Source: Candidatus Eiseniibacteriota bacterium (GTDB lineage Bacteria; Eisenbacteria; RBG-16-71-46; JAFGJU01). From it: a DNA stretch of 41,054 nt. The stretch is taken from contig CP070702.1 of NCBI GenBank assembly GCA_020349905.1, positions 1,766,624 through 1,807,677 on the forward strand, in the 5' to 3' direction. The notes under the pieces were generated by a model. That model was given only the letters and a program-made list of their open reading frames with translations. It was not told the DNA's origin and ran no database searches. Of the stretch, positions 1 to 7,393 are shown piece after piece. The translations under genes and the position numbers were made by a program. The stretch's first letter is position 1. The number at the start of each line of letters is the position of its first letter.

Positions 1-795
1 CCGGCTCTCATGTCTCTCCACTACGTACGCACTGCGGACGACAAGAAGTCTGCCACGTTCGTGGGGTCACAGTACGACCCGCGGGGTTTCGCGTCCGACA
101 ACAAGGTATACGGTGCGCTTGTATCCGTGCCCCTGCACGACCGGCTCTCAATGGAAGTGGAGTTCGACCGAACCGAGACCTACCACAACGTTCTCAACCC
201 GTCCGAGATTGCCGACTGGGGAACCGCGCTTATGGGCACGTTGAGAGGAAAGGTGGCAGCCGGGGTTAACGTGTCTGCGTCCTACCTCTCCCTGTCCGAG
301 GAGTTTCACTCGGCTTACGCCGCCCTCTCATACCTGCCCAACAGGACGGGAGTGAGGGCCAGCGTCAGCGTGAGAAGGGGTGGCTTTAGCTCTGACCTTT
401 TCGCCAAGTTTCTGAAACCCTACGCGGAAGAGACCACGATCACTCCCGACTTCTTCCCTCCCGCGACGCGGGCACGGTTCAAGAACCAGTTCACGCTGGG
501 CGCCTGGGCGTCCAGGCAGCTCTTCGGCGACCTGGAGTTGGGCGGCGGGTGGCTCCTGGAGCGGGTTGTCGATGACGTTGACCGCCCCCTGCCCGGCCCC
601 CTACCACCGGCAGGCTACGAACACCTTAGGTTTCAGAAGAGGAAGAACGTTTTTACGCTTCAGCTGCTCCGCACTCTCGCCGCTCGCAGCTCGGCCGAGC
701 TGGTCTACCAATACGTGGACTACGCGGACAAAATCGAGCCTGCGAATGACTACTCCCTTCACAGGACCAGCCTGCAATTCTCAATCAGGTTCTAG
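1..795 (+). CDS. Outer-membrane beta-barrel protein, C-terminal part (5' truncated by window edge)
   Basis: The reading frame is open from base 1 (codons for P-A-L precede the first ATG at position 10), and no ribosome-binding site can be seen in the 9 available bases, so the visible part is probably the C-terminal 260-odd residues of a longer protein. It has alternating polar and hydrophobic stretches broken by short turns, and it ends in SLQFSIRF. A terminal aromatic preceded by alternating residues is the usual C-terminal beta-signal recognised by the BAM complex. I infer a transmembrane beta-barrel, possibly a porin-like or transport protein, but no specific family is recognised. It converges on the radical SAM gene 58 bases downstream. 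Certainty is good for an outer-membrane barrel and low for any function. Confidence 0.6.
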   Translation, partial: PALMSLHYVRTADDKKSATFVGSQYDPRGFASDNKVYGALVSVPLHDRLSMEVEFDRTETYHNVLNPSEIADWGTALMGTLRGKVAAGVNVSASYLSLSEEFHSAYAALSYLPNRTGVRASVSVRRGGFSSDLFAKFLKPYAEETTITPDFFPPATRARFKNQFTLGAWASRQLFGDLELGGGWLLERVVDDVDRPLPGPLPPAGYEHLRFQKRKNVFTLQLLRTLAARSSAELVYQYVDYADKIEPANDYSLHRTSLQFSIRF

Positions 796-853
796 TCGAA
801 GTTCAGAGCTTCGTGAGGTTCACAGATTCTGTGGAATTGCCTCGCCTCGAGGC

Positions 854-2251
854 TCACATCTTCTTAACGAGGCTCCGTTCGCGGTGACACTGAAAGGCGG
901 AGACGCCTTCGGCAGTCGCTAGTAGCTGGTCTCTTATCTTCTTGCTTATCCTCTCTCTGTGACGCATGAGGTGTCTGTATTGAAGCTGGAAGAGCAGAAG
1001 CGGAACCATGCTCTTCCATCTCTTATACGACCTCAGAACCCGCTTTGAGATGTTCCAGCGGGAATAGAATTCTCTCCACGCCCATTCGTATCCTTCCAAC
1101 AGTTTCTCGGGCCTAATTTTCTTCGGCCAGTAAACGACTTCGTTCGCGCCGTACTTGCTCCAATCCTGTACGGCTATCCTTCCCTCATTCTCGAGCTTCG
1201 AGAAAAGCTCGGTGCCCGGTAGCGGAGTGAGTATTGTGAACTGTGCGGCGTCAATCCCGATCTTGTCAGCGAATTCGAGCGTCTGCTCAAACACCGTTTC
1301 GTCGTCCGAATCAAACCCAAATATGAACGCTCCTTCAACCATGATACCGTGGTCGTGGAGGAGTTTGATTTTCTCGCGGAACTGCTCCGGACGGAGCCAC
1401 TTCTTCTTGGCTTCCGTGAGAGAAGAAGGATTCGATGATTCCAATCCTATGAAGAGACCCCGACAACCGCTCTTTGCCATCAGGGGTACCATGCCCGGCA
1501 TGCTCACGACATCGAGAGTGGCCTGGGCGACCCAAAGGATGTTGAGGGGGACCAGTCTCTGGAAGAGTTCCGTAGAATAGCTACTTTCTCCCACGATGTT
1601 GTCATCGAGGAATCCAAAGAAGCGGTCTCTCATCGAGTTTCCCCTCAGCTGTCTGATCTCGTCCACGACGTCCTCGACGGGCCTCATCCTATAACTACGA
1701 CCGAAGAATCGCGACACAGAGCAAAAGCTGCAATTGAACTTGCAGCCCCTAAACACCTGGATCGTGTTCTTAAACAGGTATCCCTTATCCGAGAGAAGGT
1801 CTCTTCTGGCAAGTGGAAGGCTGGCGAGCGAGGGTCTGTCCGAATTCCGGTATATCCTCTTCAATTGACCACGGCGGAAATCCTCAAAAACGCTCTTCCA
1901 GAGAGACTCGGCCTCTCCGACGACCACCGCGTCGGCGAAGCGGGCCGCCTCATCTGGAAGAGCAGTCGGGTGAATCCCCCCTAGAACGACTTTTGCCCCT
2001 CGCTTCCTCATTTCGGTGGCGATTTCGTAAGCGCGTGGAGCCTGAGCGGTCATGGCAGTGATTCCGACGATGTCTCCCATTTTCTCGTCGTAATCCCAGT
2101 GCTCCACGTTCTCGTCCACTATTTCCACGTCCACCTCCGATGGCGTGAGGGACGCCACGATCGGGAGATTGAGAGGAGGAAAAGCAAATATCCTCTGTTT
2201 CGTAAGACCGTAATCTCGATTGAAAGAGGGCGATATAAGGGTTAGCTTCAT
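854..2251 (-). CDS. B12-binding-type radical SAM protein
   Basis: This 465-residue protein has two recognisable parts. Residues 1-130 form a Rossmann-like cobalamin-binding-type domain (VVLGGIHPTALP near 88-99, VVVGEAE near 109-115) without the DxHxxG histidine motif, so any cobalamin would not be bound through that histidine. Residues 160-390 form a radical SAM barrel with the CxxxCxxC cluster motif at C170, C174 and C177 (CKFNCSFC), which binds the [4Fe-4S] cluster that cleaves S-adenosylmethionine. A C-terminal helical region follows, as in many members of the class. Members include methyltransferases and ring-forming enzymes, so the substrate cannot be named. The ATG at 2251 is preceded by CAGGAG at 8-base spacing. 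It appears to be a single-gene unit with its own promoter candidate at 2299-2327. Confidence 0.85.
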   Translation of the reverse strand: MKLTLISPSFNRDYGLTKQRIFAFPPLNLPIVASLTPSEVDVEIVDENVEHWDYDEKMGDIVGITAMTAQAPRAYEIATEMRKRGAKVVLGGIHPTALPDEAARFADAVVVGEAESLWKSVFEDFRRGQLKRIYRNSDRPSLASLPLARRDLLSDKGYLFKNTIQVFRGCKFNCSFCSVSRFFGRSYRMRPVEDVVDEIRQLRGNSMRDRFFGFLDDNIVGESSYSTELFQRLVPLNILWVAQATLDVVSMPGMVPLMAKSGCRGLFIGLESSNPSSLTEAKKKWLRPEQFREKIKLLHDHGIMVEGAFIFGFDSDDETVFEQTLEFADKIGIDAAQFTILTPLPGTELFSKLENEGRIAVQDWSKYGANEVVYWPKKIRPEKLLEGYEWAWREFYSRWNISKRVLRSYKRWKSMVPLLLFQLQYRHLMRHRERISKKIRDQLLATAEGVSAFQCHRERSLVKKM

Positions 2252-2298
2252 AAGTACTCCTGTTTGCGCCGCCGAGAAGGTCAGAGTTCAATCCGTTC

Positions 2299-2327
2299 AC
2301 CTTAGTCTCTTTCCCCCGGCGTGTCAA
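2299..2327 (-). promoter_or_regulatory. Sigma-70-like promoter candidate for the radical SAM gene
   Basis: Read on the minus strand, a perfect -35 box TTGACA (2327-2322) is followed after exactly 17 bases by TAAGGT (2304-2299), which matches TATAAT at 3 of 6 positions. The start codon lies about 48 bases downstream of the -10 box. The -10 match is weak. Confidence 0.45.
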
Positions 2328-2353
2328 CCCAAGGTTTGGGGCCACCGCCTTTT

Positions 2354-2393
2354 CACAATCGTGCTGCTGTTGTAGGATTGTGAGGAGCAGCAC
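2354..2393. repeat. Interlocked inverted repeats (A-B-A'-B' order)
   Basis: CACAATC (2354-2360) is the reverse complement of GATTGTG (2376-2382), and the abutting GTGCTGCT (2361-2368) is the reverse complement of AGCAGCAC (2386-2393). The two perfect repeats are interleaved, so the two stems compete if transcribed, or the site could be a composite operator in DNA. Each stem is 7-8 bp without mismatch. The site lies between the two divergent promoter candidates. Confidence 0.55.
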
Positions 2394-2481
2394 ATAGACG
2401 AAAGCAAGATTCGAAGTTCTGCTGGCATTGCCCCGCGTGAGTCACTGGATCCTGGCGCCGCTCCCTGCGTCTACAAATCAG

Positions 2482-2510
2482 TTGCCACCCACGCCAGGCC
2501 GTGCTAAGAT
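2482..2510 (+). promoter_or_regulatory. Sigma-70-like promoter candidate for the beta-helix gene
   Basis: TTGCCA (2482-2487) matches TTGACA at 5 of 6 positions. After a 17-base spacer comes TAAGAT (2505-2510), matching TATAAT at 4 of 6. The predicted start of transcription, near 2517, is about 54 bases before the ATG at 2571. Confidence 0.5.
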
Positions 2511-2570
2511 ATTAAGGTATCACAACATCAGTGTGGTCTGGTTGTGGAATGATGGGAGGAGGTTGTTAGG

Positions 2571-3476
2571 ATGTTTTCTCTTGCTCGTTTACACCGTACT
2601 CGTTCTACCTTCCCTAGGAGAAGGTTCGTTCCCGCCCCTTGCCTTTTTTTCGCTCGTTTTACACGTCCGTTTGGCACATCCAGTTTCGCGGCGTCACGTT
2701 ACGTGTCAATTCTCGTCGCGTTCACATGCTTGTGGCTGTTTCCCTTGCCGACTTCCGGCTTGGTGACCGAGACTCTTCAGTCCGCCTTCGACGCTGCAGG
2801 CCCGGGAGAGGGATACGACATGCTCCTCGAGCTTCAGGGCGACGAGGTTCTCACGGGCGGCATCACGATACCGGTCGGGACGCGCGCCTGCATAAAGGGT
2901 AACGGGGCCATCCTGGACCTTCAGACTTCCAGCATACAGATCCAGGGTCGGGGCACGGTCCTGGACATCGACCACTGCGTCATCATGAACGGTGGAGACC
3001 CTGACTACGGAATCTTGCAGGGGGCCCTCAATTTCGTGGGCGGTGAAGGAAACGTCATAAACAATACGATTTACATGAACACGGTAGGAGTCAGGGTCTA
3101 CAGTACTCCTCCGGGACTGGTTGTTGTCAAGAACAACATCATCGTTCTGAACACCAGGGCTGGCCTGCTGTGCCAGCAGTACTACGAGCCAATGGTTCTC
3201 TACAACAACTGTTGGGGGAATTACATCGACAACTACCTTGTCGATTGTGGGTGAGGCGGGGGGATCAAGCACTGGTCCCCAACGCCTGGTACAGGCGAAA
3301 TCAGTTCCGACCCGCTCTTCGTGAACGCCGGCATTAACGATTTCCGTCTTCAGAGCGGAAGCCCCTGCATAAACGCAGGGGACCCTGCGGGCACGGAGAT
3401 GGGCGCTTTCGACTACATCCCGGACGCCGTTGAGCAGACCTCCTGGGGAAGAATAAAAGCTCTCTTTTCCAGGTAG
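2571..3476 (+). pseudogene. Secreted parallel beta-helix protein interrupted by an in-frame TGA
   Basis: The ATG at 2571 follows a strong GGGAGGAGG (2554-2562). The basic N-terminus leads to a hydrophobic export segment around residues 44-62. The body then has Asn-rich, regularly spaced strands (NVINNTIYMNTVGVRVY, VVVKNNIIVLN) typical of right-handed beta-helix proteins. The frame meets TGA at 3252-3254 (codon 228), yet stays open in the same frame for 73 more codons to TAG at 3474-3476. That tail carries the family's usual ending: ISSDPLFVN, then FRLQSGSPCINAGDP, then a GAFDYIP segment. The tail is clearly part of the same protein, so the gene is a recent nonsense mutant, a sequencing error or a readthrough gene. 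TGA serves as an ordinary stop in neighbouring genes. A GC-rich hairpin begins at the base after the TGA. Molecular role unknown; such domains are often found in secreted or surface proteins. Confidence 0.75.
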
Positions 3477-3524
3477 TCCGCACGCGCGGACGAAAGGACT
3501 CGATCTCCTCCAGTGACCTTTCCA

Positions 3525-3556
3525 GGGCCCCGAGCTACACCGACGGGGCCCTTTTT
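3525..3556 (+). terminator. Rho-independent terminator after the beta-helix gene
   Basis: A perfect 8-bp stem, GGGCCCCG (3525-3532) with CGGGGCCC (3544-3551), encloses an 11-base loop and is followed at once by TTTTT (3552-3556). It lies 49 bases beyond the TAG at 3474 and insulates the gene from the promoter at 3584. Confidence 0.9.
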
Positions 3557-3583
3557 GTGCAATCCCCTGACGACCGTTTTCTG

Positions 3584-3612
3584 TTGACATCCTCCGCGCA
3601 GTTGCCTACTCT
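3584..3612 (+). promoter_or_regulatory. Sigma-70 promoter of the four-gene membrane cluster
   Basis: A perfect TTGACA (3584-3589), a spacer of exactly 17 bases and TACTCT (3607-3612, matching TATAAT at 3 of 6, including both invariant ends) lie just after the upstream terminator. The predicted transcript would start near 3619 and give a leader of about 48 bases. Confidence 0.6.
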
Positions 3613-3666
3613 CTAGGAACCCTGTGTGCTGTTCTGTCGGCTGAGGTTCTGCGGCGCGGAGAGTCC

Positions 3667-4941
3667 ATGGCCCCTCCAGACAGGGACTGTCGTCACTTCT
3701 CTAAGCCGGCGCTTCTTTTGTCGCTGGTGCTTTTTCTCTCGCCGGTGCTTCTCCTCTGCACGGGAAACCTCCCCGAGGCAGGTGCACAGGAGACAACCCT
3801 CACGATTCCCGCCATCGTTCATCCCGAGCTGGCCACTCCGACCAACGTCGAAGCGTTCGACTCCCCCAGCGACCAGGGCGGCAGCATAACCATCACCTGG
3901 GAGGAGTCGACCGACGACGTACCCGGAACAACGCTCGTCAAAGGTTACGTGATACTGCGTTCCGAGAGTCCCACGGGAGACTTTGAAGAAATAAGCTCGG
4001 TCCCGCCGCACGCAGAGGAGTATCTGGACACTTCTGTCAGGAACAACACAGATTACTACTACAAGGTTGGTGTCGTGGGGGCGGAACAGACGTTCCTCTC
4101 ACAGACTGTTGGCCCCGCGGTGGCGAAGCAGCAGTGGTTTAACAGCCGCAAGGTCAACCTGCTTTTCATAGCGCTCATCCTCACCTTCGCCATCATCTTG
4201 TACGTCTTCCAGGCCAAGGCAGGAAAGAAGCTCTACATAAGAAGAATCTCCGGCATCGAGGCCGTTGACGAAGCCGTTGGAAGAGCCACGGAGATGGGAA
4301 AGCCCATCCTCTTCATTCCCGGCATACAGGACATGGACAACGTGCAGACCGTGGCCGGCTTGACGATTCTGGCCAGCGTCGGGAAGCTTACCGCCCAGTA
4401 CGAGACCAAGCTGGAAGTGCCGGTAAGCCGCTCGCTAGTGATGAGTACGGGCAGGGAAACGCTAAAGCAGGCCTACCTTAGCGTGGGAAGGCCTGATTTG
4501 TATTCCGACGACATGGTCCACTACGTCACGGACGAGCAGTTCGGCTACGTCGCGGCGGTAGACGGCATCATGGTGAGGGAGAAGCCCGCCACCTGCTTCT
4601 ACATGGGTGCCTTTTTTGCCGAGTCTCTCATCCTTGCCGAGACCGGAAACTCGGTAGGCGCTATTCAAATAGCGGGAACCGCGATGCCCACGCAGCTTCC
4701 CTTTTTCGTGGCGGCCTGTGACTACACGCTCATAGGCGAAGAGCTGTTTGCCGCCAGCGCCTATCTCTCTGGAGACGAGAAGATGATTGGCAGTCTCAAG
4801 GGGCAGGACGTGGGCAAGGCCATCGCGATGTTCTTCATACTTGTTGGTGCGGTCCTGGCAACCGCGGCCTCTCTCAGCGGAAACGAGGCGCTCACGGGAG
4901 CCAGCGATTGGTTGAGAAACCTGTTTACCCTGAACTTCTGA
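3667..4941 (+). CDS. Membrane protein with fibronectin type III-like domain and a DUF6754-like domain
   Basis: First gene of a four-gene membrane cluster. The 424-residue protein has an N-terminal signal or anchor segment (about residues 16-32), then an exported fibronectin type III-like beta-sandwich at about 57-150 (ITITWEES, KGYVILRSES, YYYKVGVVG), a transmembrane helix at about 163-183, a conserved soluble region at about 190-385, and a last hydrophobic segment at about 378-398. From memory, the soluble region resembles DUF6754, which has no known function; this should be confirmed by profile search. Topology suggests a periplasmic Fn3 domain and a cytoplasmic DUF region. GGAGAG lies 3 bases before the ATG, a short spacing. 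The next gene begins 7 bases after the stop. It has no recognisable catalytic motif, so an adaptor, receptor or structural role is possible. Confidence 0.75.
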   Translation: MAPPDRDCRHFSKPALLLSLVLFLSPVLLLCTGNLPEAGAQETTLTIPAIVHPELATPTNVEAFDSPSDQGGSITITWEESTDDVPGTTLVKGYVILRSESPTGDFEEISSVPPHAEEYLDTSVRNNTDYYYKVGVVGAEQTFLSQTVGPAVAKQQWFNSRKVNLLFIALILTFAIILYVFQAKAGKKLYIRRISGIEAVDEAVGRATEMGKPILFIPGIQDMDNVQTVAGLTILASVGKLTAQYETKLEVPVSRSLVMSTGRETLKQAYLSVGRPDLYSDDMVHYVTDEQFGYVAAVDGIMVREKPATCFYMGAFFAESLILAETGNSVGAIQIAGTAMPTQLPFFVAACDYTLIGEELFAASAYLSGDEKMIGSLKGQDVGKAIAMFFILVGAVLATAASLSGNEALTGASDWLRNLFTLNF

Positions 4942-4948
4942 CGTAGGC

Positions 4949-5632
4949 ATGCGAGTACAGATTCCTCTGATCATAACCTTCATCGTGGGCATCGCCCTCA
5001 TCGTGGCCATCTTTGTGCCCCACGATCCTTTCCACAGGATGAACGAGGAGTTCTCGGTCTACTTCGACCTCATCGCCGTCTTTGCCTTCATCCTGGGCGG
5101 AGGCAACTTACTCAAGATACACGGAAACAGGATCTCCAGGCGAAGCAGGGACTGGAAGTACAGCATCGTCACCGTCGTGGGCTTTCTCACGATGCTCATC
5201 GTGGGCGCCTTCAAGATAGGCGGACCCCCGGGTCTTACCGGAGACGTGACGGCGGAGGGCAGCTGGTTTAAGTTCATGTACGATTCCGTCTTCGTCTCCT
5301 GCCAGGCCACGATGTTCTCGCTCCTGGCGTTCTTCGTGGCGTCGGCCTCCTATCGCGCATTTCGCGCCAAGACCAAAGAGGCCACGCTTCTTCTCATCGC
5401 GGCGTTCATAATCTTGATAGGTCGAACTCCTCTCGGACACTACATGACCGGCTGGCTTCCCCAGCAATTGGAATTTCTGCACATACCCAACTTGAGCAAT
5501 TGGATTCTTTCCATACCGAACATGGCCGGGCAACGGGCCATCATGATAGGAATTGCACTCGGCATCATCTCGACGTCGCTCAAGCTCATTCTGGGAATAG
5601 AGCGCTCGTATCTGGGCGGAGAAGGCAAGTAG
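4949..5632 (+). CDS. Polytopic membrane protein of unknown function (second gene of cluster)
   Basis: The 227-residue protein consists mostly of hydrophobic helices: about residues 4-24, 39-52, 70-88, 112-133, 145-162 and 193-213, so around six membrane spans, with short basic cytoplasmic loops (KIHGNRISRRSRDWK, RAFRAKTKE). I recognise no transporter, enzyme or receptor motif. The start lies 7 bases after the preceding stop and the next gene begins 1 base after its TAG, which implies translational coupling. The ribosome-binding site is weak, also consistent with coupling. It is probably a membrane subunit of a complex with its three neighbours. Confidence 0.75.
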   Translation: MRVQIPLIITFIVGIALIVAIFVPHDPFHRMNEEFSVYFDLIAVFAFILGGGNLLKIHGNRISRRSRDWKYSIVTVVGFLTMLIVGAFKIGGPPGLTGDVTAEGSWFKFMYDSVFVSCQATMFSLLAFFVASASYRAFRAKTKEATLLLIAAFIILIGRTPLGHYMTGWLPQQLEFLHIPNLSNWILSIPNMAGQRAIMIGIALGIISTSLKLILGIERSYLGGEGK

Positions 5633-5633
5633 C

Positions 5634-6512
5634 ATGGCAGAAGGAAAGCGCGACATAGTAGAGGTGCTCAAGGCCATAGACAGGCGAATCATCTTCCTGC
5701 TCATCGCCCTTGCGGTGATTCTGCCCCTGGCGTTTCACCTTGTCTTTTCTGTTCACAGTTCACCCATCGTGGAGGCCATCTTCGACAAGGTTGAGAGCCT
5801 ACCCCCGGGTTCCAAGGTGTTGATAAGTTTTGATTACGGTCCGAGCACAGTTCCCGAGAACCAGCCCATGGCCGAGGCCGTGGCGCGGCACGTTCTTCAC
5901 AAGGACCTCAAGCTCTACATGATGGCCGTCTGGGCCACAGGGCCTCCGCAGACCGAGGTCTTGATAAGGAACGTCATCCAGACGGACTTTCAGGACAAGG
6001 TGTACGGGGTGGACTGGATTAACCTGGGCTACAAGGCTGGAAACCAGGGTCTAATCAACGCCATCCTGCTGGACCTAAAGGGGATGTACACGACCGACAT
6101 TAACGGCACCGGCATCGGTGAATTCGAGATGATGAGAGACGTCGACAACCTCACCGACATGTCTCTCATCATCTGCATAGGAAGCGGGTTTCCGGGAGTG
6201 CGCGAATGGGTACAGTTCGCGGGCGACCCCGGAGACATACCGGTCGCAGGCGGGGTGACGGCCGTGGAGGCTCCCCTGCTCTACCCATACTACCCCAGGC
6301 AGCTCCTGGGGCTCATGGGTGGCCTTCAGGGGGCGGCGGAATACGAGGCGGCCCTCGTCAGCAAGTATCCGCAGTTTGAGGCCAGCTCGGAGCAGGCCAT
6401 ACAACTGATGGGTCCGCAGACCGTGGCCCATCTCGTGATAATCGCCTTCGTGGTAGTCGGCAACATCGCGTTCTTCGCAGAGAGACGACGTGAGCGCAGG
6501 AGGAAAGCCTGA
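5634..6512 (+). CDS. Membrane-anchored protein with Rossmann-like exported or cytosolic domain (third gene of cluster)
   Basis: The 292-residue protein has one transmembrane helix near each end (about residues 18-40 and 262-282), and the second is followed by a strongly basic tail (RRRERRRKA), which places the C-terminus in the cytoplasm. The domain between them (about 50-255) alternates strands and helices: KVLISFDYGPST, LKLYMMAVWATGP, VDWINLGYK, MSLIICIGSGFPGVREWVQ. This resembles a substrate-binding or Rossmann-like fold, but I do not recognise a named family. With an N-terminal in-to-out helix, the central domain would face the periplasm. The ATG lies 1 base after the previous stop, and a GGAGAAGG inside the previous gene can serve as ribosome-binding site. 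The protein is likely a soluble partner of the polytopic subunits on either side. Confidence 0.75.
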   Translation: MAEGKRDIVEVLKAIDRRIIFLLIALAVILPLAFHLVFSVHSSPIVEAIFDKVESLPPGSKVLISFDYGPSTVPENQPMAEAVARHVLHKDLKLYMMAVWATGPPQTEVLIRNVIQTDFQDKVYGVDWINLGYKAGNQGLINAILLDLKGMYTTDINGTGIGEFEMMRDVDNLTDMSLIICIGSGFPGVREWVQFAGDPGDIPVAGGVTAVEAPLLYPYYPRQLLGLMGGLQGAAEYEAALVSKYPQFEASSEQAIQLMGPQTVAHLVIIAFVVVGNIAFFAERRRERRRKA

Positions 6513-6515
6513 GAC

Positions 6516-7187
6516 ATGGCCCAGACGCTTGAACTCTGGATAGCTGCGCTTCTGACTTTCATGATATTCAGCTTCTTGTACAAGGATAATCCCTTCTACA
6601 AGTTCGCAGAGCATCTGTTCGTTGGAGTCTCCGCGGCCTACTGGATGGTGATCGGCATCTGGTCGACCCTCATGCCCAACCTCGTGGCTCGCCTCTGGCC
6701 CTCATCCGTGAGCGGCTTCATCAACATGCCCGAGGACGCGCAGCCGGAGTATCATTTCATAATACCCGCGATATTCGGAATCCTGATGCTAACGAGGCTC
6801 GTGGAGAGAATCAGCTGGCTCTCCAGATGGGCCATGGCCTTCGTCATAGGCTTTGCCGCTGGCACCAACTTCACGCGGTATCTTCAGTCTGACTTCGTGG
6901 GTCAGATATACAACTCGATGTATCCCATCATCGTGAAAGCCGACGGTGGATTCGCCCTCGGCGCGACCATTTCCTCGATAGTCCTCATCGTGGGCGTCAT
7001 ATGCGCCCTGATATATTTCTTCTTCTCGAAGGAGCACACTGGAGCGTTCGGAGCCGCCTCTCGCCTGGGAATCTGGTTCCTGATGGTCACGTTCGGAGCC
7101 GCCTTCGGCTACACGGTGATGGCTCGAATCTCCCTGCTCACGGGTAGAATACAGTTTTTGGGCAGCTGGCTCGCATCCATATTCTAG
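6516..7187 (+). CDS. Polytopic membrane protein of unknown function (fourth gene of cluster)
   Basis: The 223-residue protein has hydrophobic segments at about residues 5-22, 33-52, 82-98, 105-120, 145-170 and 183-203. A conserved-looking acidic and aromatic N-terminal stretch (KDNPFYKFAEHLFVGVSAAYW) lies between the first two. No named family is recognised. The ribosome-binding site AGGAGG lies within the end of the previous gene and the start is 3 bases after its TGA. A strong terminator at 7223-7251 ends the unit, so these four genes form one complete transcript. The cluster contains two small polytopic subunits, one double-anchored soluble domain and one Fn3/DUF receptor-like protein; a transport, sensing or envelope complex is plausible but unproven. 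Confidence 0.75.
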   Translation: MAQTLELWIAALLTFMIFSFLYKDNPFYKFAEHLFVGVSAAYWMVIGIWSTLMPNLVARLWPSSVSGFINMPEDAQPEYHFIIPAIFGILMLTRLVERISWLSRWAMAFVIGFAAGTNFTRYLQSDFVGQIYNSMYPIIVKADGGFALGATISSIVLIVGVICALIYFFFSKEHTGAFGAASRLGIWFLMVTFGAAFGYTVMARISLLTGRIQFLGSWLASIF

Positions 7188-7222
7188 CGAAGTAGAAAAC
7201 GACACACAGGGAGGCAAGCAGA

Positions 7223-7251
7223 GGGGGAAGCGTTGGGCGCTTCTCCCTTTT
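7223..7251 (+). terminator. Rho-independent terminator of the membrane cluster
   Basis: GGGGGAAGCG (7223-7232) pairs with CGCTTCTCCC (7238-7247): a 10-bp stem with one G-U pair and a 5-base loop TTGGG, followed by TTTT (7248-7251) and a further T-rich stretch. It lies 36 bases past the last stop codon of the cluster. Confidence 0.85.
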
Positions 7252-7393
7252 GCTTTGGGGGACGTTCGCGCTTGGAACGCACGTGCCTGGAAATGCGCAG
7301 GGAGCGCACGCACCTGATGCGCGCCGGAACGGGTGGTCTAAAAGACCGGGCACCCGTGCGGAAACGTGCACCCGGAAATGTGCTCGGACTCGC

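Larger units (their letters stand above)
2252..2570. other. Divergent intergenic region
   Basis: This 319-base stretch separates the radical SAM gene (leftward) from the beta-helix gene (rightward). It holds a sigma-70-like promoter candidate for each direction, at 2299-2327 (minus) and 2482-2510 (plus), and a pair of interlocked inverted repeats at 2354-2393 between them. I see no convincing gene within it. Confidence 0.6.

Noticed and set aside
2354-2393. H-type RNA pseudoknot
   Set aside because: The first crossing loop would have zero bases and would have to span 8 bp, so both stems cannot form fully together.
3252-3290. Selenocysteine codon with SECIS, or a genome-wide TGA reassignment
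   Set aside because: The loop sequence and distance do not fit the bacterial SECIS rules, the position is not a redox Cys site, and TGA ends several neighbouring genes (e.g. at 4941, 6512 and 18165).
7338-7376. Terminator for the nitrilase-family gene (stem around GGTCTAAAAGACC)
   Set aside because: The stem is present, but the minus strand has no T-run after it, so intrinsic termination is not supported.
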